From positions 1 through 34,454 of the forward strand of contig MFBF01000056.1 in the NCBI GenBank assembly GCA_001774865.1: 34,454 nucleotides of DNA. The letters are read 5' to 3'. The DNA comes from Candidatus Curtissbacteria bacterium RIFCSPHIGHO2_02_FULL_42_15 (GTDB taxonomy: Bacteria; Patescibacteriota; Microgenomatia; Curtissbacterales; GWA2-41-24). Of the stretch, positions 25,023-32,246 are shown one piece after another (within the stretch, counting starts at the first letter, position 1; every line of letters begins with the position of its first letter). Under the pieces are notes generated by a model. That model was not told the origin of the DNA. It saw only the letters and a list, made by a program, of their open reading frames with translations, and did not search any database. The translations under genes were made by a program, and so were the position numbers.

Positions 25023-25042
25023 TGATACGAATCATCGTAGTG
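25015..25042 (+). repeat. ATGATACGAATCAT hairpin, copy 2
   Basis: CACTATGATGAT ACGA ATCATCGTAGTG forms a 12-bp stem with one wobble. It overlaps the tsaC stop and ends 7 bases before the tsaB start. The core from GATGAT to TAGTGAA is the same as copy 1 at 10077-10098 except one base, which turns a pair into a wobble. Confidence 0.8.
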
Positions 25043-25049
25043 AAAGTGT

Positions 25050-25376
25050 ATGAAATTAAAAATTGATACAACTAAAAGAGAGGAAGTAAAAGTGGAGCTG
25101 GAAGATCCGAGAAATGGGAAAACTCAAAGGCTAATCCAAAAGCAAAAACTCGGGTCACAGGTACTTTTGCCGATGATTGTCAAAATTCTCAAAAAGAATG
25201 AGTTAAACCTCAAGGACTTAACTGCGGTTGAGGTAAATTGCGGCCCCGGTTCATTTACCGGAACACGAGTCGGAGTTTCTGTTGCCAATGCTTTGGGATT
25301 TGCCCTTGATATCCCGGTAAACGGCAAAAAGGGTAAAATAGTTGTGCCCGTATATGAAAAATCAAAATTTGATTAA
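25050..25376 (+). CDS. tsaB: Half-length TsaB-like t6A subunit
   Basis: The 108-residue protein matches only the N-terminal actin-like lobe of TsaB. The signature VNCGPGSFTGTRVGVSVANA is intact, preceded by QVLLPMIVKILKKNELNLKD. Full TsaB is usually 200-230 residues; the second lobe is missing. The frame ends cleanly with TAA right before a hairpin and there is no downstream homology, so this looks like a naturally short form rather than a broken gene. Usual TsaB is a scaffold for TsaD, and the dimer surface is in the lobe retained here. The N-terminal residues diverge from the usual LAIDTS. Confidence 0.85.
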   Translation: MKLKIDTTKREEVKVELEDPRNGKTQRLIQKQKLGSQVLLPMIVKILKKNELNLKDLTAVEVNCGPGSFTGTRVGVSVANALGFALDIPVNGKKGKIVVPVYEKSKFD

Positions 25377-25378
25377 TT

Positions 25379-25458
25379 TATATCAGCAGGTCGCCTTGGC
25401 ACACTTCGTCGAGTCAGGCTCGATTGCGTTCATGCCAATGGCGCTCCTCTGATATAAT
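25379..25458 (+). repeat. ATATCAG...CTGATATAAT hairpin element, copy 2
   Basis: TATATCAG (25379-25386) pairs with CTGATATA (25449-25456). Inside, CGCC/GGCG, TTGGCA/TGCCAA and CGAG/CTCG continue a long near-perfect stem. It starts 2 bases after the tsaB stop. TATAAT (25453-25458) lies across the end of the 3' arm, 21 bases before the epimerase ATG. Confidence 0.8.
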
Positions 25459-25479
25459 TTTTCGCAATTGCTCAAAATT

Positions 25480-26397
25480 ATGAGAATACTAGTTACAGGG
25501 GGCGCCGGATTTATCGGTTTACACGTTGTAAAAATTCTTTTGGATCAGGGACATAAAGTTGTAGTCCTTGATAACCTCTCGTCGTCAAAAAAAGAAACCG
25601 TTGACAAGCGTGCAGAGCTTATCGTTGGCGACATTAAAGATACAGTCCAATCGAGAAAAGCCCTAAAAGGTGCAGATGCCGTTATCCACATGGCAGGTCT
25701 AATCATTGTTCCCGAGTCGGTCAGAGACCCCATAAAATACTGCGAAAACAATGTTATCGGCACTGTTTCTTTTTTGGAAAGCATGAGAGCCGAGAATGTC
25801 AAAAAAATAATTTTTTCATCTAGTGCCTGCGTCTACGGAGATCCGCAAAAGCTACCGATAAAAGAAGACGCGCCGGTTAACCCTGACAATCCCTACGGCG
25901 CAAGCAAAGCCTCGATTGAAGCCTTTTTACAGTCGTATCATGCGGTTTTTGGATTCGATGTTATAATCCTGCGCTATTTCAATCCTTACGGTCCGGGCGA
26001 ACTGCACGATCCGGAAACCCACGCCATCCCCAATTTTATAAAAGCAACTTTGGCCAAAAAACCCATCCCTCTTTACTGGAAAGGTGAGCAGATTCGCGAT
26101 TTTATCTATATCGAGGATTTGGCGAGGGCGCATGCTGACGTTCTTTCGCTTTCCGGGTTTGAAATTTATAATATCGGAACCGAAAAAGGTGTCAAAGTAA
26201 AAGATGTCATTGATGAGATATTTAAGATTGCAGGCTATAAAGTTGCGATTGATGATTTAGGTGAGCGGGCAGGGGATGTTCCGGCAAACTTTGCCTCAAG
26301 CGAAAAATTGAAAAAAGCAGTCGGCTGGGGGGCAAAAGTTGGCTTGAGAGAAGGCTTAAAGCGCACAATAGATTATTACAAGAATATCAGAATTTGA
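25480..26397 (+). CDS. NAD-dependent sugar epimerase, GalE-like
   Basis: This extended short-chain dehydrogenase of 305 residues probably acts on a UDP-sugar such as UDP-glucose or UDP-GlcNAc. The Rossmann motif GGAGFIG (7-13), the catalytic triad Ser in SSSACVYGD and Tyr139/Lys143 in PYGASKASIE, and the family blocks RYFNPYGPGE, IRDFIYIEDLARAH and YNIGTEKGVKV are present. ATG 25480 is chosen because it immediately precedes the Rossmann strand; an in-frame TTG at 25468 is less likely. The gene lies at the start of the sugar and surface region. Confidence 0.9.
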   Translation: MRILVTGGAGFIGLHVVKILLDQGHKVVVLDNLSSSKKETVDKRAELIVGDIKDTVQSRKALKGADAVIHMAGLIIVPESVRDPIKYCENNVIGTVSFLESMRAENVKKIIFSSSACVYGDPQKLPIKEDAPVNPDNPYGASKASIEAFLQSYHAVFGFDVIILRYFNPYGPGELHDPETHAIPNFIKATLAKKPIPLYWKGEQIRDFIYIEDLARAHADVLSLSGFEIYNIGTEKGVKVKDVIDEIFKIAGYKVAIDDLGERAGDVPANFASSEKLKKAVGWGAKVGLREGLKRTIDYYKNIRI

Positions 26398-26422
26398 CAT
26401 AGCCCCCCTAAAGTTATATAAA
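26394..26422 (+). promoter_or_regulatory. Promoter of the DUF2292 gene
   Basis: A perfect TTGACA (26394-26399), overlapping the epimerase stop, a 17-base spacer and TATAAA (26417-26422). The ATG follows 26 bases after the -10. Confidence 0.8.
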
Positions 26423-26448
26423 GTAGTCTCTACCTGCCCGATCTGAAT

Positions 26449-26700
26449 ATGAGTCAGACGGACAACGACTTTTCCACACAGAAAATTACGCCAACCTTAA
26501 TCAGCCAGGTTGTTGATGCTTTAAGAAATAAAGCATATGGCAGCGTCGAGATATATATCGAAAACCACAGGGTTGTGCAGATTACCGAAAGAACAATTAC
26601 CAAAGTTAATCCAATTTATAGGAAGGTTAAAATTATCAGAAATAACGGCAACAAAAAGTACTTTTCGCAAGGCTCGAAGGTCGACTATACTAAGCAATAA
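26449..26700 (+). CDS. DUF2292 (YezD-like) small protein
   Basis: The 83-residue protein matches the DUF2292 pattern: VVDALRNKAYGSVEIYIENH and RVVQITERT. The domain is usually ~60 residues and the function is unknown in all bacteria I know. Here it has a basic C-terminal extension (RKVKIIRNNGNKKYF). It is transcribed from a strong promoter and followed 8 bases later by an exported protein gene, so the two are probably co-expressed. Confidence 0.8.
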   Translation: MSQTDNDFSTQKITPTLISQVVDALRNKAYGSVEIYIENHRVVQITERTITKVNPIYRKVKIIRNNGNKKYFSQGSKVDYTKQ

Positions 26701-26708
26701 GGTTCACA

Positions 26709-27323
26709 ATGAAATATTTAACTGCCGCAGCGCTATTTTTAACAAGCGTTTTCGTTTTTGGTCTATCTGCAAGCATCCACGCAGGCGACAATGGGCTTGA
26801 GGTAGCCTCCGATTCTTCTTTTTCTTCGCAAACTACCAATTTTTCCGCAGGACAAACGATTTACGTGCGCACAACCGCTAACAATGAAGGCACGGACAAA
26901 CGCCAGCTCAATTTAAGGGATAACCAGTACAGTTTGATCAAAAGCTATAACTTAAATAAGGAAGGCTCCAAATTTTCTGCGAGCCTGCCTGCGCCGTCTT
27001 CCGAGGGCTACTATTCACTTGAGGCCAGGATTGAGTCTGCAGGCTCGGTAAGTACCAGTGTCAAGACAATCAAAGTGGGTAGTCCGCAAAATGCCAAGGT
27101 TAAAGTCTCGGTAAATGAAAGCTCAAGCGGAGTTTCCAAAAGTACCGAAGAAGAAGTATTGGGAACGGATGACGAGGATCAGGATCAAAGCCCCGCGCTG
27201 AGCCCTTCACCCGAATCTTCTCCTGCCGTTGAAGTTTTTGAAGAGGAGCCGAAAGAATCACGTTTCTGGACTCCGGTATTTAATGTAGCCTTAACAATCG
27301 CGGATTTTCTGTGGCCGTTTTGA
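26709..27323 (+). CDS. Exported protein with Ig-like domain and acidic linker
   Basis: The 204-residue protein has a signal peptide (about 1-25), a beta-rich domain (about 28-125) with alternating polar strands typical of an Ig-like fold, and an acidic Ser/Pro-rich linker containing EEVLGTDDED. It ends in a hydrophobic segment (RFWTPVFNVALTIADFLWPF) that reaches the last residue. A tail without following basic residues is unusual for a stop-transfer anchor. I do not recognise a family. It sits between the DUF2292 gene and the DUF4352 gene and may be surface-associated. Confidence 0.7.
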   Translation: MKYLTAAALFLTSVFVFGLSASIHAGDNGLEVASDSSFSSQTTNFSAGQTIYVRTTANNEGTDKRQLNLRDNQYSLIKSYNLNKEGSKFSASLPAPSSEGYYSLEARIESAGSVSTSVKTIKVGSPQNAKVKVSVNESSSGVSKSTEEEVLGTDDEDQDQSPALSPSPESSPAVEVFEEEPKESRFWTPVFNVALTIADFLWPF

Positions 27324-27352
27324 AGGTAGAAGTAGCTTCTAGTTTTTGTCTA

Positions 27353-27380
27353 TTGACAAATATCCTGATTCGATTATAAT
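27353..27380 (+). promoter_or_regulatory. Strong promoter of the DUF4352 gene
   Basis: Perfect TTGACA (27353-27358) and perfect TATAAT (27375-27380) with a 16-base spacer. The start near 27387 gives a ~100-base leader that includes the shared hairpin element. Confidence 0.88.
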
Positions 27381-27430
27381 GATCCGCGCATAGCTTATTC
27401 TGTGCACTGCCCGGCCTATAAACTGTCAAG

Positions 27431-27469
27431 TTTACATGAGCGTGCAGAAATTTCTGCAAGCGAATATAT
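27431..27469 (+). repeat. Leader hairpin element, copy 2 (before the DUF4352 gene)
   Basis: TTTACATGAGC, a stem TGCAG/CTGCA within the palindrome TGCAGAAATTTCTGCA, then GCGAATATAT, as in copy 1 (1626-1662). The tract TTTTTTAA also follows both copies, and a start codon follows 20 bases after this one. Confidence 0.6.
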
Positions 27470-27489
27470 GGCTGGGTTTTTTAATCAAC

Positions 27490-28164
27490 ATGTCTGTTAA
27501 AACAACAACTCTTAATTTGCCCGAGTATTTATTTGCTCAAATTGCCGATTTTAGCGCCAAAAGTTCGCGCATAATTGAAAATAAGATAAAAAACCCTCTG
27601 AAGGGCCTAAAATTACCAAAATTTTCCTCGGCTAATGCCAAGTACATCATCTTAGGGGCGATTGCACTGATAATCATTGGAGGAGCAGGATTTTATTTTT
27701 TCAAATCAGGCGCATCTTCCGATAGCGCTGCACAAATCAAAACAGAAGGCGGGGTTTCGGCTCCCTTAAATAAAAAACTCGAATTCAATATCAAGAGTAC
27801 ATCCGGGGAAGATACAGGCAATAAATTAGTAGTAAACTTCAATTCGGTTGAGAGGACTGAAAAAATTCTATATAAAGGCCGTCCGCTGCTGCCCAGAGAT
27901 GGTAAGGACTTTTTAGTAATAAATATTGAAATCGAGAACTCAACGAGAGATCGCCTGAATGTGCGGCCTGCTGACTTTTTAAGGTTAATTGATGCAACAG
28001 GGCGCCAATTTGCTCCGGATATCCAGACAGACGTGATTAAAGTTGAACCTTTGTCCATTAAAAGAACAAGAACCGTTTATATAGTTCCCGACGGAACTGC
28101 CAATATCAAGTTTCTGCTTGGGGAAATTAAAGGAGACAGGGAAACAGTTGAGGTAAAGATTTAG
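27490..28164 (+). CDS. Membrane protein with DUF4352-like domain
   Basis: The 224-residue protein has a ~60-residue N-terminal cytoplasmic part, one membrane helix (about 62-78) and an extracellular Ig-like DUF4352 domain (about 100-224). This is recognised by KDFLVINIEIENSTRDRLNV, PADFLRLIDATGRQFAPD and the closing IKFLLGEI. DUF4352 domains are common on membrane lipoproteins and have no fixed function. An upstream in-frame ATG at 27436 lies inside the repeated leader hairpin, so ATG 27490 is preferred. Confidence 0.8.
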   Translation: MSVKTTTLNLPEYLFAQIADFSAKSSRIIENKIKNPLKGLKLPKFSSANAKYIILGAIALIIIGGAGFYFFKSGASSDSAAQIKTEGGVSAPLNKKLEFNIKSTSGEDTGNKLVVNFNSVERTEKILYKGRPLLPRDGKDFLVINIEIENSTRDRLNVRPADFLRLIDATGRQFAPDIQTDVIKVEPLSIKRTRTVYIVPDGTANIKFLLGEIKGDRETVEVKI

Positions 28165-28306
28165 TAAGATAAATAGTTGACAAAGCAGATTTAGCTTTGT
28201 TAAGCTTTAACAAACCTAAAGAAGCCTGCTCTTCTTAAGTTTTCTGCCCACCATTAATGCTAAAGGCTGAAAGCTAAACGCTTAAAGCTTTAAATAAACC
28301 GACCGC
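28165..28306 (+). promoter_or_regulatory. Structured leader before the first repetitive surface protein
   Basis: A TTGACA at 28177-28182 has only poor -10 candidates 17-18 bases on. A hairpin TTGTTAA GCT TTAACAA (28197-28213) follows, then AT-rich sequence with repeated TAAAGCT-like words. The tract leads into a terminator ahead of the gene, so premature termination (attenuation) is a possible control. No gene of useful length is seen. Confidence 0.4.
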
Positions 28307-28362
28307 AAACGGAGGTTTGTTTCTTAGACAAATATGTCTAAGGGATGAACCTCCGTTTTTTT
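28307..28362 (+). terminator. Two-stem intrinsic terminator or attenuator
   Basis: AAACGGAGGTT (28307-28317) pairs with AACCTCCGTTT (28348-28358), followed by T's to 28362. The interior holds a second stem, CTTAGACA AATA TGTCTAAG (28323-28342). It lies 61 bases upstream of a gene with no obvious promoter in between, which favours an attenuator over a simple end of the DUF4352 transcript. Confidence 0.85.
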
Positions 28363-28406
28363 CGGTTTTGAAAAACCTTAAAAGAACGGAAATCTTTCGA
28401 TAAGGA

Positions 28407-28416
28407 AAGGGGGTGA
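28407..28416 (+). promoter_or_regulatory. Very strong Shine-Dalgarno sequence
   Basis: AAGGGGGTGA matches the anti-Shine-Dalgarno complement AAGGAGGTGA in 9 of 10 bases, 7 bases from the ATG. Most genes in the window have no such site, so high translation of the surface protein is likely. Confidence 0.8.
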
Positions 28417-28423
28417 AAAATTA

Positions 28424-29689
28424 ATGGACAAATATCTTCTTAAATTAGGAACAGCCGTATCCTCAGCTGCTATAGTGGCGGCGTCTTTCTTGGCGCCTGC
28501 TATGGCGGTTACGATTGAGGTTTCTGGTAACGGTTCAGACAGCGACAATACCGTCAACTATACCCAGGAAAATGAAGTCGAAATCGAACAAGAAAACGAG
28601 GCCGACATCACAAACAATATCGAAGTTGACGCCAACAGCGGCAACAACGAAGCTGAAGACAACACTGGTGGCGATGTCACAATCAAAACCGGTAAAGCAG
28701 AGGCTAATGTTACAGTCAACAATTCTGCTAACTTAAATCAGGCAGAAGTTAACGCTTGTTGCCCCGGAGATGTTGAAGTTACTATTTCCGGTAACGGTAG
28801 CAAGTCTGACAACGACGTAACAGTCGATATTGAAAATGAAGTCGAAATCGAACAAGAAAACGAGGCCGACTTCGATAATGATGTTGACGTCTGGGTTAAC
28901 AGCGGCGGCAACGAAGCCGAAGACAATACTGGTGGCGATGTCACAATTGAAACCGGTGATGCCGAAGGTACCGTTACCGTTAGCAACAATGCTAACGCAA
29001 ACGTTGCAGTTGTTGGAGGAGACAACAGCGGCGGTTCGTTCTCAGTATGGGTAACCGGAAACGGAGCAGACAGCGATAACACTGTCAATCTTGATCTCGA
29101 AAATGAAGTCGAAATCGAACAAGAGAACGAGGCCGACATCGAAAATGACATCGAGGTTGACGCTGAAAGCGGCGACAACGAGGCAGAAGATAACACTGGT
29201 GGCGATGTTTCAATCGAAACCGGTGATGCCGATGCTACAGTTGATGTCACCAACACTGCCAATTTGAATTGGGCAGATGTTGATTCCTGCGGTTGTATCG
29301 TCGATGGATCCGTCAAGGTCAGTGGCAATGGTGCTGATTCAAACAACGATGTCATCTTAGATCTTGAAAGCGAGCTTGAAGTCGATCAAGATAACGAGTT
29401 CGAATGCGGTGGCGGACATGGATACCGTGGTCGCGATGGCAAAGATGGCAAAGATAATGCCTGTAACGACATCGAAGCCGAATCCAACACCGGCGACAAC
29501 GAAGCTGAGGACAATACTCACTTTGATGGAGACCCGTCAATCCAGACAGGGGATGCTTCAAGTGACGTAGACGTCAATAATGAAGCCAACGTTAATAAAG
29601 TCGGAGATGTTGATCTCGATGGAGAAAATATCGATATTGATATCAACCTCGAAGGTCTGTTGGCTTTGCTTTTAGGTCTTTTAGACTAA
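28424..29689 (+). CDS. Acidic repetitive secreted protein (four ~88-residue modules)
   Basis: The 421-residue protein has a signal peptide ending APAMA (about 28) and then four tandem modules. Each has a VSGNGSDSDN-type opening, ENEVEIEQENEAD, a NEAEDNTGGDVTIETGDA block and an NNSANLN-type turn. The modules are very acidic and Asn-rich, as in beta-solenoid or calcium-binding surface proteins. Paired Cys residues (ACCP, SCGC, FEC/NAC) occur at module ends. Module 4 carries a collagen-like GRDGKDGKD insert. The C-terminus (LEGLLALLLGLLD) is hydrophobic but short, with no clear anchor. The family is not recognised. It is paralogous in module pattern to the next gene, and its strong ribosome site suggests abundance. 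Confidence 0.85.
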   Translation: MDKYLLKLGTAVSSAAIVAASFLAPAMAVTIEVSGNGSDSDNTVNYTQENEVEIEQENEADITNNIEVDANSGNNEAEDNTGGDVTIKTGKAEANVTVNNSANLNQAEVNACCPGDVEVTISGNGSKSDNDVTVDIENEVEIEQENEADFDNDVDVWVNSGGNEAEDNTGGDVTIETGDAEGTVTVSNNANANVAVVGGDNSGGSFSVWVTGNGADSDNTVNLDLENEVEIEQENEADIENDIEVDAESGDNEAEDNTGGDVSIETGDADATVDVTNTANLNWADVDSCGCIVDGSVKVSGNGADSNNDVILDLESELEVDQDNEFECGGGHGYRGRDGKDGKDNACNDIEAESNTGDNEAEDNTHFDGDPSIQTGDASSDVDVNNEANVNKVGDVDLDGENIDIDINLEGLLALLLGLLD

Positions 29690-29708
29690 AAGGCGAATAA
29701 ACCTTTTA
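29687..29708 (+). terminator. Weak hairpin after the first surface protein
   Basis: TAAAAGG (29687-29693) pairs with CCTTTTA (29702-29708) around an AT-rich loop. Partial termination is possible; the tail is not a full T-tract. Confidence 0.35.
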
Positions 29709-29776
29709 ATTCTTGGGGGCTTTACCCGAAGGGTTGGAGTCTCAATACAAGAACTCTGAGGGTAACCCTCAAGAAT
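29709..29776 (+). ncRNA. Candidate structured intergenic RNA with alternative folds
   Basis: ATTCTTGGGG (29709-29718) can pair with CCCTCAAGAAT ending at 29776, enclosing ACCC GAA GGGT (29724-29734) and GAGT/ACTC (29737-29756). TTCTTG can instead pair with CAAGAA at 29748-29753, and GAGGG TAA CCCTC at 29758-29770 competes with the outer stem. Mutually exclusive stems between two surface-protein genes suggest a regulatory or processing RNA. No known riboswitch class is recognised. Confidence 0.45.
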
Positions 29777-29839
29777 GAAAGGAAAGACTAATGCAGCATG
29801 TAGCTGCCCCAATAGTTAACTGCCGGATAAAGTTTCAGA

Positions 29840-32110
29840 ATGAAAAAGATAAAAAAAATTATTGCAGTAATATATTTAGCGCTGGCGCTTGCGTTTTCGT
29901 CACCACTGGCAGCAGTCGCCCAAGAAGCAGCGCCTGCCCAAGAAGCAGCGCCTGCCCAAGAAGCAGCGCCTGCCCAAGAAGCAGATACCAGTGTTGCATC
30001 TCCATCGCCCTCCCCTGTTACTACAAATGCAAGCGAAGCTTCACCCGCTACAGAGGCAGAGCCAGCCCATGAAGCAGATGCTGGAGACGACATTGAAACT
30101 TACGGCGATTCAGATAACCAGGACGAGGAAGAAGAGCTTACTCGCGAGGAGCGAATTGATAAGTATTATCAGTACTTGGCCGATAAAGAAGAGTGGGAGA
30201 GGAATAATTCTGGTAATGTCGGGAACACATCTATTGAGACGGGAGATGCATCAGCAGGTGGAGTAGTAGTTAATAATGCCAATTCGGCAACAACTACCGT
30301 AACTCCAACGTGCTCTGTTTGTACGGACAATGTTTCTGTTACAAATAGCGCAAATGGATCAGGAAGTGATAATTCGGCACAAGTCACGTCCAATAACAAT
30401 TCATCAGTAGAAATTGATAATACAGCAAATGTCACAAATAATCTTGATTTCACTGCCGTATCGGGCGTCAATACTTCCTCATACAATGTCGGAGAGACAG
30501 AAATTATAACCGGGGATTCCAATGTTTCAGGAATTTTAATTAATGCGGCAAATGAAACGGGAATGGGAGTAGTCCAATACGACATTATCGATGACCAGGT
30601 CGGAGATGTAATTCTTTTGGTTCCTGACGGACTTTTCGGGTGCGGGGTCTGCGGCGGATTCGGTGATTTGTCTGCTGAAAACACAGGCAACGGCGCTGAT
30701 TCGACAAACGATGCCACAATTGATTCGGCCAACAATACCAATGTCGACATCACAAACGACGCGGATATTGCCAATTCCATGGATCTTATTGCCGATTCCG
30801 GCCACAACGACACTTCCTATAATACCGGCGGGGATTCGTCGATAACCACCGGGGATGCCAATGTTGCGGCTAATCTTTTGAATTTTGTCAATTCAAATGT
30901 TATCGGAGGGGTGGCTTTTGTTGTTAACATTTTCGGCGATTTGGTAGGCGACATTATTTTCCCGGACAATTTACCGGGGATCGGCGGCAGCAGCCTGTCG
31001 GCTTCCAATACCGGCAACGGCTCAGGAAGCGACAATGACGCTACAATCGATCTTACAAACCAGAACAATGTTGATCTTGCCAACTATGCCTATATCGACA
31101 ACTACCTTACTATTGACGGCAATACCGGCGGCAATCAGTCCAATTACAACACCGGCGGGGAAAGTTCAATTGAAACAGGGGATGTTACAGTTAATGCGGA
31201 AATTTTAAATCTGGCTAATATTAACTTACTTAGCGCTTCGGATGAGCCGCTTTGGGTGATTTTGGTTAACAACATGGGAACATGGACAGGCAAGATCGTC
31301 GGTGCTCTAACGGGTACAAACTACTCCGGTTCCGACGGCTTGGTATTTACTGTGGACGAAAATGGCCAGATTATCGCGACAAATTCCGGAAATGGCGCTG
31401 ATTCGACAAACAATGCGGCAATAACTGCCGATTCAACCAATAATTTGGTAATTAACAACAATGCCAACATTACCAACAATGTGAATTTGACCGCCAACAC
31501 AGGCGGAAATAGAGCAAGCTACAATACCGGCGGAGATTCCTCGATTAAAACTGGAGATGCTAATATCGCTGCTTCGATTGTAAACTTCATCAATTCCAAT
31601 ATCATAGGCAGAACAGTTATGGTGGGGATCGTAAACGTATTTGGAAGCTGGCTGGGAGATGCTGTCCCGCCGGGCGAGGATCCGGACGTCAATAATAACT
31701 CGGCAGGAGCCGGAGGAGCATCAAGCTCAAACTCTGCAAGCTCATCTTCGGGAACTTCAGGGTCCGGTGGGAACGGCGGATCGTACTTAATTACCGGCAA
31801 CAGCCAGGTGGCGATTGCCCAAAGCAATAGTGCAAATGGTAATTTCTTTGGAAGTGGCGGAGGATCTGGCCCGTTCTTTTTCGGCGGAGGTACTGATGAT
31901 GAAGATCAGGGATCAGGCGGTGGCGGAAGTTCTGACGGAGCACAGGTTCTTGGCGCAAAAACCCCCAATATAATTTCCTTAAGCTTTAATTGGAAATTGC
32001 TGCTTATTTCGCTTATTCCATTAACATTATTCGGGATTTTCAGATATAGGAAGCTTGCAGGGCAAAGGGAAAGAAAATTTGCTTCCATATCTCACCGCAT
32101 CAGAAAGTAA
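29840..32110 (+). CDS. Large repetitive surface protein, C-terminally anchored
   Basis: The 756-residue protein has a signal peptide (about 1-27), a QEAAPA tandem repeat linker, an acidic helical segment (EEEELTREERIDKYYQYLAD) and four ~110-120-residue modules. The modules are built on NTGNGADSTNDATI, a run of Asn-rich short strands, SYNTGGDSSITTGDANVAA and a hydrophobic stretch near NFVNSNVIGG. A Gly/Ser-rich region and a membrane helix with a basic tail (LLLISLIPLTLFGIF, then RYRKLAGQRERK) close the protein. The TGG-I-TGDA core is shared with the preceding protein, so the two are paralogous in repeat design. AQVLGAKTP precedes the anchor. It is likely displayed on the cell surface; ligands are unknown. 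Confidence 0.85.
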   Translation: MKKIKKIIAVIYLALALAFSSPLAAVAQEAAPAQEAAPAQEAAPAQEADTSVASPSPSPVTTNASEASPATEAEPAHEADAGDDIETYGDSDNQDEEEELTREERIDKYYQYLADKEEWERNNSGNVGNTSIETGDASAGGVVVNNANSATTTVTPTCSVCTDNVSVTNSANGSGSDNSAQVTSNNNSSVEIDNTANVTNNLDFTAVSGVNTSSYNVGETEIITGDSNVSGILINAANETGMGVVQYDIIDDQVGDVILLVPDGLFGCGVCGGFGDLSAENTGNGADSTNDATIDSANNTNVDITNDADIANSMDLIADSGHNDTSYNTGGDSSITTGDANVAANLLNFVNSNVIGGVAFVVNIFGDLVGDIIFPDNLPGIGGSSLSASNTGNGSGSDNDATIDLTNQNNVDLANYAYIDNYLTIDGNTGGNQSNYNTGGESSIETGDVTVNAEILNLANINLLSASDEPLWVILVNNMGTWTGKIVGALTGTNYSGSDGLVFTVDENGQIIATNSGNGADSTNNAAITADSTNNLVINNNANITNNVNLTANTGGNRASYNTGGDSSIKTGDANIAASIVNFINSNIIGRTVMVGIVNVFGSWLGDAVPPGEDPDVNNNSAGAGGASSSNSASSSSGTSGSGGNGGSYLITGNSQVAIAQSNSANGNFFGSGGGSGPFFFGGGTDDEDQGSGGGGSSDGAQVLGAKTPNIISLSFNWKLLLISLIPLTLFGIFRYRKLAGQRERKFASISHRIRK
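29918..29984 (+). repeat. 18-base in-frame tandem repeat in the surface protein linker
   Basis: Three perfect copies of GCCCAAGAAGCAGCGCCT plus a 13-base partial copy encode repeats of AQEAAP. The unit is a multiple of three, so copy-number change would only lengthen or shorten the stalk. Confidence 0.95.
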
Positions 32111-32246
32111 TTTAGTTTCTGACAAACACCCCGGCGAGTTTATCCTCATAAACTAGATTCCATTTACCGGCTGCGGTCAGTTCCTTAAGTCTTCGCCAAG
32201 GAAGAAAGTTTGCTTCTTAGCGTTTAAAATTCCGCTTTTTCACTTC

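Noticed and set aside
27436-27489. Upstream ATG for the DUF4352 gene
   Set aside because: The 18 codons are the repeated leader hairpin; the shared architecture with hppA places the start after it, at 27490.
28738-29355. Long minus-strand open frame opposite the acidic surface gene
   Set aside because: It is a Ser/Thr/Leu-rich shadow of the repeated coding sequence, with no start signals or recognisable domain. The same holds for the frame at 30169-30813.
29791-30072. 93-codon plus-strand frame with a good ribosome site overlapping the start of the large surface gene
   Set aside because: It reads the 18-base repeat out of frame (CPRSSA repeats) and has no family resemblance. The upstream GAAAGGAAAG site makes a short coupling peptide conceivable, but the sequence gives no further support.
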